Below are positions 39,222-47,077 of a stretch of 64,000 nucleotides of DNA, piece after piece (the first letter of the stretch is position 1; each line of letters starts with the position of its first letter). The stretch covers positions 1 to 64,000 of the forward strand of contig NZ_BAWO01000008.1 in NCBI RefSeq assembly GCF_000632715.1, given 5' to 3'. The stretch comes from Parageobacillus caldoxylosilyticus NBRC 107762. GTDB taxonomy: Bacteria; Bacillota; Bacilli; Bacillales; Anoxybacillaceae. Position numbers and translations under genes: made by a program. A model generated the notes under the pieces. The model was not told where the DNA came from. It saw only the letters and a list, made by a program, of their open reading frames with translations, and ran no database searches.

Positions 39222-39293
39222 ATGTTGAAAAAGCTGAAAAAGAAGCTGCTTCAACAATGGAAAGATCTGCTCCGGAAAAAATCGATCGCCTAA
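39222..39293 (+). CDS. Candidate 23-residue cationic amphipathic peptide
   Basis: ATG with AAGGAG 9 bases upstream opens a 23-codon frame reading MLKKLKKKLLQQWKDLLRKK then SIA. Leu and Lys alternate with helical periodicity, so it would form a strongly amphipathic helix with net charge around +8. The stop is followed within 15 bases by a hairpin terminator (39307-39335), giving a complete monocistronic unit. An alternative ATG at 39215 opens a different 40-codon frame running into the terminator, which looks less likely. No homologue is recalled. Confidence 0.45.
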   Translation: MLKKLKKKLLQQWKDLLRKKSIA

Positions 39294-39306
39294 CCTTTAT
39301 GATAAC

Positions 39307-39335
39307 AGCCCTTCCCCTAAGAAGGGCTTCTTTCT
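39307..39335 (+). terminator. Terminator after the 23-codon ORF
   Basis: AGCCCTTC, 6-base loop, GAAGGGCT, TCTTTCT on the plus strand, isolated from ykrA (opposite strand) and rpoY, so it must belong to a transcript starting between 39025 and 39222. Confidence 0.7.
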
Positions 39336-39518
39336 AAAAAGCGAATGAAAACATAAAAATTCGTCAAAGATGTTACATATCATGTTTTTCCCCTATCCTT
39401 TCTTTTTCCCATTTTCTTTATCCTATATAATATAGTGAAAAAAACATGAAAACCATCCTTACTTTATATATAATAAAAAGGTTAAAGGAATAATCGTTCA
39501 ATAAGGAGAGATTTTAGA

Positions 39519-39728
39519 ATGATTTTTAAAGTGTTTTACCAAGAAAATCCTGATGAAGTGCCTGTGAGAGAAAAAACAAAAACGCTCTATATTGAAGCGG
39601 AGTCGGAACGGGAAGTACGCCAAAAACTGCGCGGTCGTACGATGAATATCGAATATATTCAGCCGTTAGAGGGAGCCCACCTAGAATATGAAAAGAAAAA
39701 TCCTGATTTTAAAGTATTGGAGATTTGA
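39519..39728 (+). CDS. rpoY: RNA polymerase epsilon subunit (YkzG)
   Basis: 69-residue protein, [20 protein letters not shown], with [16 protein letters not shown] and the C-terminal [13 protein letters not shown], matching the Firmicutes epsilon subunit (RpoY/RpoE of B. subtilis), which binds core polymerase near the downstream DNA channel. AAGGAGAG precedes the ATG. Its stop codon is two bases before the rnjA ATG, so the pair is translationally coupled, as in B. subtilis. Confidence 0.95.
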   Translation: MIFKVFYQENPDEVPVREKTKTLYIEAESEREVRQKLRGRTMNIEYIQPLEGAHLEYEKKNPDFKVLEI

Positions 39729-39730
39729 AT

Positions 39731-41398
39731 ATGAAATTTTTAAATGATCAACAAGTCGGTGTATTTGCCCTCGGCGGATTAGGTGAAATCGGAAAAAATA
39801 CATATGGCGTACAATTTCAAGATGAAATTATTGTCATTGACGCGGGAATTAAATTTCCTGAAGATGAACTGCTCGGAATTGACTACGTCATTCCTGATTA
39901 CACGTATTTAGTAAAAAACGCAGAGAAAGTAAAGGGACTGTTTATTACTCACGGGCATGAAGACCATATTGGCGGAATTCCATACTTGCTTAAACAAGTG
40001 AATATTCCAATTTACGGCGGAAAATTAGCGCTCGGGCTAATCCGCAACAAACTTGAAGAACACGGGCTCCTCAGACAAGCGAAACTTATTGAAATTCGCG
40101 AAGATGATGTCATTCGCTTTCATAAAACAGCGGTGACATTTTTCCGGACGACGCACAGCATTCCTGACAGCTATGGAATTGTCGTCAAAACTCCGGTTGG
40201 CCAAATTGTTCATACAGGAGACTTTAAGTTTGACTTTACCCCGGTCGGCGAACCGGCAAACTTAACGAAGATGGCGGAAATAGGAAAAGAAGGGGTCCTT
40301 TGTCTGCTTTCTGACAGCACCAATAGTGAAATTCCGCATTTTACCATGTCGGAACGCCGCGTTGGGGAAAGCATTCACGATATTTTCCGGAAAGTGCAAG
40401 GACGCATTATTTTTGCTACCTTTGCCTCTAACATTCATCGGCTGCAGCAAGTAACGGAAGCAGCCGTAATGAATAATCGCAAAATTGCTGTATTCGGAAG
40501 AAGCATGGAGGCTGCGATTGAAATCGGACAAGAACTCGGTTACATTAGATGTCCTAAAGATACTTTTGTCGACGCAAACGAAATTAATCGCCTTCCTGCC
40601 AATCGTGTGACGATTTTGTGTACCGGCAGCCAAGGAGAACCAATGGCCGCGCTGTCGCGCATCGCCAATGGCACCCATCGCCAAATCCAAATTATGCCTG
40701 GCGATACAGTTGTCTTCTCTTCTTCGCCAATTCCGGGCAATACGGTAAGCGTCAATCGAACGATTAACATGCTGTACCGCGCCGGGGCCGAAGTCATCCA
40801 TGGGCCGCTGAACGATATTCATACCTCCGGACACGGCGGGCAAGAAGAGCAAAAGTTAATGATCCGTTTAATGAAACCGAAATATTTTATGCCGATTCAC
40901 GGCGAATATCGCATGCAAAAAATGCATGCCAAGCTTGCAGTCGATTGCGGAGTGCCGGAAGAAAACTGCTTCATTATGGATAACGGCGAAGTGCTTGGGC
41001 TAAGCGAAAATGACGCACGCATCGTCGGCAAAATTCCATCCGGCTCCGTCTACATTGACGGCAGCGGAGTCGGCGATATCGGGAATATCGTCTTGCGCGA
41101 CCGCCGCATTCTATCGGAAGAAGGCCTTGTCATCGTCGTTGTCAGCATTAACATGAAAGAGTTCAAAATCGCAGCCGGTCCGGATATTATTTCGCGTGGA
41201 TTCGTGTATATGCGCGAATCGAGCGATTTAATTAATGAAGCGCAGTCCCTCATTACGAAACATCTTGAAAAAGTGCTTGAGCGCAAAACGAATCAATGGT
41301 CGGAAATTAAAAACGAAATTACGGAAACCCTTGCGCCATTCCTATATGAAAAAACAAAACGGAGACCGATGATTTTACCAATTATTATGGAAATATAA
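39731..41398 (+). CDS. rnjA: Ribonuclease J1
   Basis: 555-residue metallo-beta-lactamase RNase with 5'-3' exo- and endonuclease activity. Metal motif [10 protein letters not shown] (about residue 74), [10 protein letters not shown], beta-CASP domain with SDSTNSE and [10 protein letters not shown], the [11 protein letters not shown] region, [12 protein letters not shown], and the C-terminal domain starting near DNGEVLGL. The ATG at 39731 (MKFLNDQQ) matches the B. subtilis start; the TTG at 39725 is inside the rpoY stop region. In B. subtilis its partner GapA-SR1P complex links to the SR1 RNA, also present here. Confidence 0.97.
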   Translation: MKFLNDQQVGVFALGGLGEIGKNTYGVQFQDEIIVIDAGIKFPEDELLGIDYVIPDYTYLVKNAEKVKGLFITHGHEDHIGGIPYLLKQVNIPIYGGKLALGLIRNKLEEHGLLRQAKLIEIREDDVIRFHKTAVTFFRTTHSIPDSYGIVVKTPVGQIVHTGDFKFDFTPVGEPANLTKMAEIGKEGVLCLLSDSTNSEIPHFTMSERRVGESIHDIFRKVQGRIIFATFASNIHRLQQVTEAAVMNNRKIAVFGRSMEAAIEIGQELGYIRCPKDTFVDANEINRLPANRVTILCTGSQGEPMAALSRIANGTHRQIQIMPGDTVVFSSSPIPGNTVSVNRTINMLYRAGAEVIHGPLNDIHTSGHGGQEEQKLMIRLMKPKYFMPIHGEYRMQKMHAKLAVDCGVPEENCFIMDNGEVLGLSENDARIVGKIPSGSVYIDGSGVGDIGNIVLRDRRILSEEGLVIVVVSINMKEFKIAAGPDIISRGFVYMRESSDLINEAQSLITKHLEKVLERKTNQWSEIKNEITETLAPFLYEKTKRRPMILPIIMEI

Positions 41399-41438
41399 AT
41401 AAAACAGCTGTTCCGGTTTAGGAACAGCTGTTTTATTT
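41398..41438. terminator. Bidirectional terminator between rnjA and ktrC
   Basis: AAAACAGCTGTTCC, 6-base loop, GGAACAGCTGTTTT, a 14-bp perfect stem between convergent genes. Confidence 0.92.
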
Positions 41439-42098
41439 GCTTACTACTTTTTCTTCAAAACGGTCGATGTCTTCATCGGCGCCGATGACCACTAAAACAT
41501 CGCCTTTGCGGATAATTTCGGATGCTAACGGCGACACGATCACATTTGTACCGCGCCGGATCGCAACAATGTTGATTCCATAACGTGCGCGAATATCAAG
41601 TTCTAGCAGCGAATGTCCATCTAAGCGCTCACTGGCGACGATTTCCACAATGCTATGCTTATCCGAGAGCTCCAGATAGTCAAGAACATTGTTGGAAATC
41701 AAGTTATAGGCAATTCGCTCTCCCATGTCCCGCTCTGGATGGACAATTTGATCGGCGCCAATCTTCTTCAGCACTTTTTCATGGTAGTCATTTGTCGCTT
41801 TTACGGTAATATGCTGCACGCCTAACTCTTTTAAAATCAATGTCGTTAAAATGCTCGCTTGAATATTATCGCCAATTGCCACAATAACATGATCGAAATT
41901 GCGGATGCCTAAACTTTTCAACACGTTTTCATCGGTCGAATCTCCTACTACTGCATGAGAAACAATCGAAGCAAACTCATTGACGCGATCTTCGTCAATA
42001 TCGATGGCCAGCACTTCCATTCCTTGCTCGCTTAACGTGCGGCAAATGCTTCCGCCAAAACGGCCGAGGCCAATGACAGCAAATTGTTTCTTTTTCAC
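41433..42098 (-). CDS. ktrC: KtrC, cytosolic regulatory subunit of a K+ transporter
   Basis: 221 residues: RCK_N Rossmann domain (FAVIGLGRFGGSICRTLSEQ, AIDIDEDRVNEFASIVSHAV, GDSTDENVL) and RCK_C domain from about 135 (YGINIVAIRRGTNVIVSPLA). Closely resembles B. subtilis KtrC (YkqB), which gates KtrD and whose RCK_C domain binds c-di-AMP. Start choice: GGAGG abuts the ATG at 42104 but lies 7 bases from the in-frame GTG at 42098, which also fits the B. subtilis N-terminus. No membrane partner gene is in the window. Confidence 0.94.
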   Translation of the reverse strand: MKKKQFAVIGLGRFGGSICRTLSEQGMEVLAIDIDEDRVNEFASIVSHAVVGDSTDENVLKSLGIRNFDHVIVAIGDNIQASILTTLILKELGVQHITVKATNDYHEKVLKKIGADQIVHPERDMGERIAYNLISNNVLDYLELSDKHSIVEIVASERLDGHSLLELDIRARYGINIVAIRRGTNVIVSPLASEIIRKGDVLVVIGADEDIDRFEEKVVSK

Positions 42099-42154
42099 AT
42101 TCATTCCTCCACTATCCACTGTCGCTGTTTCTATATTTTCCCTATCTATTTTAG

Positions 42155-42197
42155 CAAAAACAAAAGAGGAACGAAAACATCGTTTTTTCGTTCCTCT
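42155..42197 (-). terminator. Terminator after ykuV
   Basis: Minus strand GAGGAACGAAAA, 7-base loop, TTTTCGTTCCTC, TTTTGTTTTTG; separates ykuV from ktrC. Confidence 0.9.
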
Positions 42198-42206
42198 CGC
42201 CTTTCT

Positions 42207-42668
42207 TTATTGCTGCTGTGCCTTTTCTGTTTCTTCCAATACACGGTTTACTCTTTTTTCCAGCATTTTCATGCCGCTTCCGCCTGCTTGGAAATGACGC
42301 AGTTTGCCTTCCGCATCAAATACATAGTAAGCAGGCACGTATTGATTTTCAAAGGCATCGGTAATTTTATGTTCGTTATCCACTAAAATCGGCTGCGTAA
42401 TGCCATGTTCTTCAGCAACTTTTTTGACCAATTCGATATCTAAGTCTTTTTCTGAACGCGGCATGTGAACGGCAACGACGTTCAGCTTATCTTTATAGCG
42501 GTCGCGGAACTCGTTTACTTGCGGCATCGCTTCTTTGCAAAGATGGCAGCTTACCGACCAAAAGTGGATTAATGTTGGTTTTTCTCCAATCAATTGTTCT
42601 CTTGTTACTTCGCCGTTGAGCGTTGCCGTAGCACCTGTTAATTCCGGCATTGGTTCACGCAGTTTCAT
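42207..42668 (-). CDS. ykuV: Thiol-disulfide oxidoreductase YkuV
   Basis: 153-residue thioredoxin-fold protein, MKLREPMPELTGATATLNGE, with the redox site HFWSVSCHLCKEAMPQVNEF (CHLC) and a cis-proline segment YVPAYYVFD. Nearly identical in layout to B. subtilis YkuV, a cytosolic TlpA/ResA-like thiol oxidoreductase. The ATG at 42668 is chosen (B. subtilis start; GAAGGGAGGG 6 bases upstream). In B. subtilis ykuU and ykuV are adjacent; here a terminator and a HEARO-like RNA element separate them, and that element ends 10 bases before the ribosome site. Confidence 0.94.
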   Translation of the reverse strand: MKLREPMPELTGATATLNGEVTREQLIGEKPTLIHFWSVSCHLCKEAMPQVNEFRDRYKDKLNVVAVHMPRSEKDLDIELVKKVAEEHGITQPILVDNEHKITDAFENQYVPAYYVFDAEGKLRHFQAGGSGMKMLEKRVNRVLEETEKAQQQ

Positions 42669-42682
42669 ATTCATCCCTCCCT

Positions 42683-42864
42683 TCAGAACCTCCACACGAC
42701 TAAGCCGGTGGGTTCTGATGTACTAAAGAGTTTTTCCTACACCTGCTTGCAAGCACTCACTCTTGTTCGGCCAAACTTTCATAGGCAAACACCTCACTGG
42801 TGTTTAGCGCCCTGTCGGCTCGGTTCAAAAACCCTTTTCCATTTCATCCCAAAACTCTAGTCAC
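42683..42864 (-). ncRNA. HEARO/IscB omega-RNA-like element without a nuclease gene
   Basis: Read on the minus strand, this segment carries the arrangement I associate with HEARO RNA (the omega-RNA of IscB transposons). It has a GAACCGAGCCGACAGGGCGC block (42805-42824), a stem AAACACC/GGTGTTT (42787-42805), GAAAGTTTGGCCGAACAAGA just after it, and a palindrome TGCTTGCAAGCA (42744-42755). A closing hairpin AGAACCCACC...GTGTGGAGGTTCT (42685-42716) follows. The element begins next to GTGA/ATGA tetranucleotides (42861-42872), the reported HEARO integration context. No HNH/RuvC ORF is present, so it is an orphan RNA or relic. Judged by eye, not by covariance search. Confidence 0.6.
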
Positions 42865-42884
42865 AGGCTCATGGCTATATACTT

Positions 42885-42926
42885 TTGTAAAGAAAGGTCT
42901 AACGTCATGTTAGACCTTTCTTCTTT
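42885..42926 (-). terminator. Terminator after ykuU
   Basis: Minus strand AAAGGTCTAAC, 5-base loop, GTTAGACCTTT, CTTTACAAAAG. It ends ykuU transcription before the HEARO-like element. Confidence 0.88.
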
Positions 42927-42930
42927 TTCC

Positions 42931-43482
42931 TTATTCCACTTTCAATGTTGCTTGGCCTGGTTTCCAGTTTGCTGGGCAAAGGCCTCCGGTTTGCAGCGCT
43001 TGAAGCACGCGCAATACTTCATCGACATCGCGGCCAATGTTATTATGATGAACGACAGCGTATTTTAATTCGCCTTCCGGATCGATGATAAATAAGCCGC
43101 GAAGCGCAACGCCTTCTTCTTCAATAAGAACACCATAATCGCGGGCAACTTGATGAGTAGGGTCTGCTGCTAACGGATATTTAATTTCGCCGATGCCGTT
43201 TTCTTCGCGAGGCACTTTCATCCATGCTTTATGCGAATATACAGAGTCTGTCGAAACGCCGATCACAACGGCATCTAAATCTTCAAATTCATCGTAGCGG
43301 TCAGAAATCGCGGTGATTTCTGTCGGGCATACGAACGTGAAATCCATTGGATAGAAGAAGAGCACAGTCCATTTGCCGTTTTTCATGTTTTCTTCAAGGC
43401 TGACACGTCCGAAGTCGCCGTTTGGCAATACTGCTTGCATCTCGAAACGAGGTGCTTGTTTTCCTACCATGCGTTCTGCCAT
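42931..43482 (-). CDS. ykuU: 2-Cys peroxiredoxin YkuU
   Basis: 183-residue AhpC/TSA peroxiredoxin: peroxidatic cysteine in FYPMDFTFVCPTEITA (about residue 51) and resolving cysteine in ALQTGGLCPANWKPG near the C-terminus. Reduces H2O2 and organic peroxides in the cytosol. Matches B. subtilis YkuU by sequence and by position beside ykuV and ykuS. The ATG at 43482 follows GGAGGGG. A clear promoter lies at 43551-43579. Confidence 0.95.
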   Translation of the reverse strand: MAERMVGKQAPRFEMQAVLPNGDFGRVSLEENMKNGKWTVLFFYPMDFTFVCPTEITAISDRYDEFEDLDAVVIGVSTDSVYSHKAWMKVPREENGIGEIKYPLAADPTHQVARDYGVLIEEEGVALRGLFIIDPEGELKYAVVHHNNIGRDVDEVLRVLQALQTGGLCPANWKPGQATLKVE

Positions 43483-43550
43483 ATGTACCCCTCCATTTTC
43501 TTTATTTGATGGTGTTTTCGTTAATACCACTCATTATATTGACAAATAAT

Positions 43551-43579
43551 ATTATAATGATATTGATAATTTTAGTCAA
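43551..43579 (-). promoter_or_regulatory. Sigma-A promoter of ykuU with Fur-family-like repeats
   Basis: Minus strand: TTGACT (43574-43579), 17-bp spacer, TATAAT (43551-43556). On the plus strand the same segment reads TATAAT GATATT GATAAT, three hexamers of the kind recognised by Fur/PerR proteins, overlapping the -10 and spacer. The 43483-43807 gap contains nothing else apart from the ykuS terminator. Confidence 0.65.
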
Positions 43580-43769
43580 TGTTAAATGATAATTAATTTA
43601 AAAAGAAAGTTATTTTTTATTACCTTATGCTCCATGCTTTGTATATGGATTCCATTTTTGCGATGCTCATATCCCTCTTTCTCTCAACCGCTTTACTTTT
43701 AGTATAGTATCCTCAACTGGTAAAACAAAATCATTTGCTCGTTGGAGCGGGCTGCATTCTCATTATTCA

Positions 43770-43802
43770 CAAAAAACGGGCTGTTGATGCGGACAGCCCG
43801 TC
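43770..43802 (-). terminator. Terminator after ykuS
   Basis: Minus strand ACGGGCTGT, 8-base loop, ACAGCCCGT, TTTTTG. Confidence 0.88.
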
Positions 43803-43807
43803 AACGA

Positions 43808-44050
43808 TTAACGCAATTTTTCTTCAACTTTTTGGCAAATTTCTTCTGCTGTCAGACCGCTTGCTTCGATAACAGGACCGGCAGTCATCGCATTTTGAAT
43901 CCCCATTACATTGGCATCTTGGCCTGTAATCACGCAACAGTCGCAGCCTTTTGCATCATTTTCCCCGCGAAGCGGAATGATTTCATGTCCTCTCGCTTTT
44001 AACGCTTCTTGCACATCCGTCAGCGAGTGTTCTACCCCAATTTTCGCCAT
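43808..44050 (-). CDS. ykuS: UPF0180 family protein YkuS
   Basis: 80 residues, [20 protein letters not shown], with [20 protein letters not shown] and [10 protein letters not shown], the UPF0180 core. Cytosolic, function unknown; the GCDCC cysteine cluster is conserved in the family. The ATG at 44050 is used (family start); GGAGGTGGAG lies 8 bases upstream. Neighbours dapL and ykuU are as in B. subtilis. Confidence 0.92.
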   Translation of the reverse strand: MAKIGVEHSLTDVQEALKARGHEIIPLRGENDAKGCDCCVITGQDANVMGIQNAMTAGPVIEASGLTAEEICQKVEEKLR

Positions 44051-44105
44051 CGCACTCCACCTCCTCATATACATAATGTGCCTTAATGAAGGTGGAACTA
44101 TACCA

Positions 44106-45239
44106 TTAACCGTTGTTTCCTTTCCACGAAATATACGATGTCAAAAAGTCAATGGCCCGATCGATCGCCGCTTCATTTGGCGCCATTTTGGCATGATGAA
44201 GCCCATAAGGGGAATCGACACCAAGCCAAAACATAAACCCCGGAATTTCCGCAAGCATATAACCAAAATCTTCGCCCGTCATTGCTTCTTTGCAGCGGAC
44301 TATCTGCACTTCCGGATAACTTTGGGCAAACCGGATAAACTCCCTCGTTAACTGCGGATCGTTATATACTTGGTGGTACATCGCACCATAGTCAATTTCC
44401 GCTTCGCATTGATACGCAAGTTGGATGCCGCTTACCATCGCTTCAATCCGCTCTTTCACTTTTTTCATCGCGTCGGCCGACAAGGTGCGGATCGTTCCTT
44501 CTAAACGAGCCTGCCCGGCAATCGCATTTTGCACCGTCCCGCCGGAAATTTTGCCGATGGTAATCACCGCGCTGTCAAGCGGATCGACATTGCGGGCAAC
44601 GATAGACTGAAGCTGCATGACAAGAGCGCAGGCGGCAACAACCATATCGTTCGCTAAGTGCGGAAACGCGGCATGTCCGCCTTTCCCTTTTAAATCAATA
44701 AATAGTTCCGATGTATTGGCAAACAGCAAACCTTCTTTCGTCGCAACCGTGCCGACCGGATATTCCGGAGCGATATGCAGCGCGATAATCATATCCGGCT
44801 TCCACGCTTGCATGATGTCGCTTTCTAGCATCGGTTTTGCCCCGCCCGGCCCTTCCTCTGCCGGCTGGAAAATAAATAATAGGTCGTCTTTGATCGGGTG
44901 GTTTGCGAAATAGGTGAGCACTCCGAGCGCGATGCTCATATGCATATCATGTCCGCACGCATGCATATTTCCTTCGTGCTCCGAACTGTATGGCAACCCC
45001 GTTTCTTCTTTAATCGGCAGGCCGTCGATATCGGTGCGGTAGCCGATCATTTTTCGCGGCGCTGTTCCCTTTACTTTCACAAAAATCCCGGTTTTCCACG
45101 TTTGAATTTCCAACCGTTCCTGCGGCAACGTATGAATATAGCGCAATAAATATTGCTGCGTCTTAAATTCTTGAAACCCCAGCTCCGGAATTTTATGCAG
45201 ATCGCGGCGAATCGCAACAAAAGGACTAATCAATGACAT
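44106..45239 (-). CDS. dapL: N-acetyldiaminopimelate deacetylase
   Basis: 377-residue M20-family amidohydrolase (B. subtilis YkuR) releasing L,L-diaminopimelate from its N-acetyl form for lysine and peptidoglycan synthesis. Metal-binding residues appear in [14 protein letters not shown] (about 93-106), [12 protein letters not shown] and the C-terminal [26 protein letters not shown] precedes the ATG. It follows dapH by 66 bp that contains a hairpin with T run, so dapL may be attenuated relative to dapH. Confidence 0.95.
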   Translation of the reverse strand: MSLISPFVAIRRDLHKIPELGFQEFKTQQYLLRYIHTLPQERLEIQTWKTGIFVKVKGTAPRKMIGYRTDIDGLPIKEETGLPYSSEHEGNMHACGHDMHMSIALGVLTYFANHPIKDDLLFIFQPAEEGPGGAKPMLESDIMQAWKPDMIIALHIAPEYPVGTVATKEGLLFANTSELFIDLKGKGGHAAFPHLANDMVVAACALVMQLQSIVARNVDPLDSAVITIGKISGGTVQNAIAGQARLEGTIRTLSADAMKKVKERIEAMVSGIQLAYQCEAEIDYGAMYHQVYNDPQLTREFIRFAQSYPEVQIVRCKEAMTGEDFGYMLAEIPGFMFWLGVDSPYGLHHAKMAPNEAAIDRAIDFLTSYISWKGNNG

Positions 45240-45256
45240 ACTATCCCCTCCATTTG

Positions 45257-45289
45257 CAAAAAGAGCTGGCCCAAAGATGGGACAGCTTT
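45257..45289 (-). terminator. Hairpin with T run between dapH and dapL
   Basis: Minus strand AGCTGTCCCA, 4-base loop, TGGGCCAGCT, CTTTTTG, with one mismatch in the stem. Inside an expected operon, so likely a partial terminator or processing site. Confidence 0.65.
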
Positions 45290-45304
45290 CGTGTTTGGCT
45301 ATGT

Positions 45305-46015
45305 TTATAACTGGCGAAGTTCTTGTTTAATTTCTGTTTTTGCTCTTGTTTTTTCATCAATTTGCTTAATCACGCGCGCCGGCACACCAGCCACCACCGT
45401 ATACGGAGGCACATCTTCCACTACAACAGCACCTGCTGCAACAACGGCGCCCTTGCCGACCGTAACCCCCTCTAAAATAACGGCGTTCGCTCCAATCACT
45501 ACATCGTCTTCAACGATCACTGGTTTAGCGGAAGGCGGCTCAATCACGCCTGCTAAGACAGCGCCGGCGCCAACATGGCAGTTCTTTCCGACCGTTGCGC
45601 GGCCGCCGAGCACTGCGTTCATATCAATCATCGTTCCCTCGCCGACGACGGCGCCGATGTTAATGACCGCCCCCATCATAATAACCGCATTATCGCCAAT
45701 TTCGACTTGATCACGGATAATTGCGCCCGGCTCGATGCGCGCTTTTACTCCTTTCAAATCAAGAAGCGGAATCGCGGAATTGCGGCGGTCGTTTTCAATG
45801 ACATAATCCTCGATCTTGTCTTTATTGGCTTCCAACGCCGCTTGAATTTCTTGCCATTCCCCAAAAACAACGCCCGTATTCCCTGTAATAAACGTTTTCG
45901 CGCTTGCGCCAAAATCGATTCCTTCCAGGTTCCCTTTTATGTATACTTTAACAGGGGTGGATTTTTTGCTGTTTTGAATAAACGAAATGATTTCATTTGC
46001 ATCCATCATCTTCAT
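45305..46015 (-). CDS. dapH: Tetrahydrodipicolinate N-acetyltransferase
   Basis: 236-residue left-handed beta-helix acyltransferase (B. subtilis YkuQ) acetylating tetrahydrodipicolinate with acetyl-CoA, the entry to the acetylase branch of lysine/DAP synthesis. Hexapeptide repeats run from about residue 90 to 200 ([60 protein letters not shown]). The ATG at 46015 (MKMMDANEI) matches the family and has AGGAGG 9 bases upstream; the ATG at 46024 abuts that site. Confidence 0.96.
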   Translation of the reverse strand: MKMMDANEIISFIQNSKKSTPVKVYIKGNLEGIDFGASAKTFITGNTGVVFGEWQEIQAALEANKDKIEDYVIENDRRNSAIPLLDLKGVKARIEPGAIIRDQVEIGDNAVIMMGAVINIGAVVGEGTMIDMNAVLGGRATVGKNCHVGAGAVLAGVIEPPSAKPVIVEDDVVIGANAVILEGVTVGKGAVVAAGAVVVEDVPPYTVVAGVPARVIKQIDEKTRAKTEIKQELRQL

Positions 46016-46088
46016 GGGCCACATCCTCCTTTACATCTGTATTCTTTTTTACTTTAGCAAAACAGAGATAATGGTGACAAGCATAAAT

Positions 46089-46961
46089 TCATGAAACAAA
46101 ATTTTGCAGCACCTTCTGGAAGGCTTGTACTTGCGGAAGCTGCCATGCTGCTTCCGAGCTTATAAGCCATGTATCTCTCGTCATCCGTTCGCCATGCTTA
46201 TCTTTTAGCGCAATCATATGAACAAGATGTTGCTCTCGGTCATCTAAAGCAATTTCCGGTAAAATGGCATAGCCAACTCCATGATAAGCAAGCTGTTTGC
46301 ATGTTTCGATTTGATCGACGATGACCGTTCGCGGCGGAAGGGCTTGAAATTGCTCATGCCACCATTGTTGAATGTGCAGCGAATACGTCGAGTCGCTTTT
46401 AAATTGAATAAACGGCCGGTCGGTATGGGGCAACTGCTCTAGAGATTGAATTTCTTGGTCTACTAAATATAACTGATCCGTAAATAAACGTGTCGCAATC
46501 CCGCTCCAATTTGGTTTTCCGCGAACAATTCCGAGTTGAAACCGATTTTCATACATGCCGCTTAAGACTTCGCTTGTCCATCCCGTTGTCAACGACACAT
46601 TTACATTTGGGTATAATATCATAAACGTTTTTAAAACTGCGGGAAGCCAATGCTGCGCAACAATGGAAACAACCGCTAATGTTAATGTTCCACTTATTTG
46701 TCCGGCCAGTTGTTCGATCTCTTCTTTTACTTTGTTCGTTTTCTGCACTATTTCTTTTGCAAGCTGGACAATTTTTTCTCCCTCTGGTGTTAACAGTAAA
46801 CCTCTCTGAGACCGGATAAATATTTTCACATTCCAGCTGGCTTCTATCGCCTGTAGTCGCTGGGACAATGCGGATTGAGTAACATAGAGCTGGGCTGCCG
46901 CTTTCCTCATATTTAATTCTTCCGCCAAAACGGTAAGTATTTCATACTCCGAAATATTCAA
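46089..46961 (-). CDS. ccpC: LysR-type regulator CcpC
   Basis: 290-residue LysR regulator: N-terminal helix-turn-helix (LNMRKAAAQLYVTQSALSQR), linker helix and a citrate-type effector domain (AVVSIVAQHWLPAVLKTFMI, ERPFIQFKSDSTY-like TDRPFIQFKSDSTYSLHIQQ, VDQIETCKQLAYHGVGYAIL). Very close to B. subtilis CcpC (YkuM), which represses citZ and citB and senses citrate. The TTG at 46961 (LNISEYEIL) follows AAAAGGGTGA and matches the B. subtilis start. Divergent from a TauE/SafE permease, with a CcpC-type operator between. Confidence 0.9.
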   Translation of the reverse strand: MNISEYEILTVLAEELNMRKAAAQLYVTQSALSQRLQAIEASWNVKIFIRSQRGLLLTPEGEKIVQLAKEIVQKTNKVKEEIEQLAGQISGTLTLAVVSIVAQHWLPAVLKTFMILYPNVNVSLTTGWTSEVLSGMYENRFQLGIVRGKPNWSGIATRLFTDQLYLVDQEIQSLEQLPHTDRPFIQFKSDSTYSLHIQQWWHEQFQALPPRTVIVDQIETCKQLAYHGVGYAILPEIALDDREQHLVHMIALKDKHGERMTRDTWLISSEAAWQLPQVQAFQKVLQNFVS

Positions 46962-46975
46962 GCTATCACCCTTTT

Positions 46976-46992
46976 GATAAGTTTTTCTTATC
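46976..46992. promoter_or_regulatory. CcpC-type operator (ATAA-N7-TTAT)
   Basis: GATAAG-TTTTT-CTTATC, a perfect 6-bp inverted repeat that contains ATAA-N7-TTAT, the dyad reported for CcpC. It lies between divergent ccpC and the TauE/SafE gene, just upstream of the ccpC ribosome site, so autoregulation and control of the permease are both plausible. Confidence 0.65.
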
Positions 46993-47077
46993 ATTTCCGT
47001 CCATTTTTTTAAAATTTTCTTATTGTTATAAAATGAATACAATAGCTGTAGAACGTTTGGAGAAAGGGGTGCCCTGC

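Noticed and set aside
39215-39337. 40-codon frame starting at 39215 upstream of rpoY
   Set aside because: It overlaps the terminator hairpin and its codon pattern is less coherent than the 23-codon frame; kept only as an alternative.
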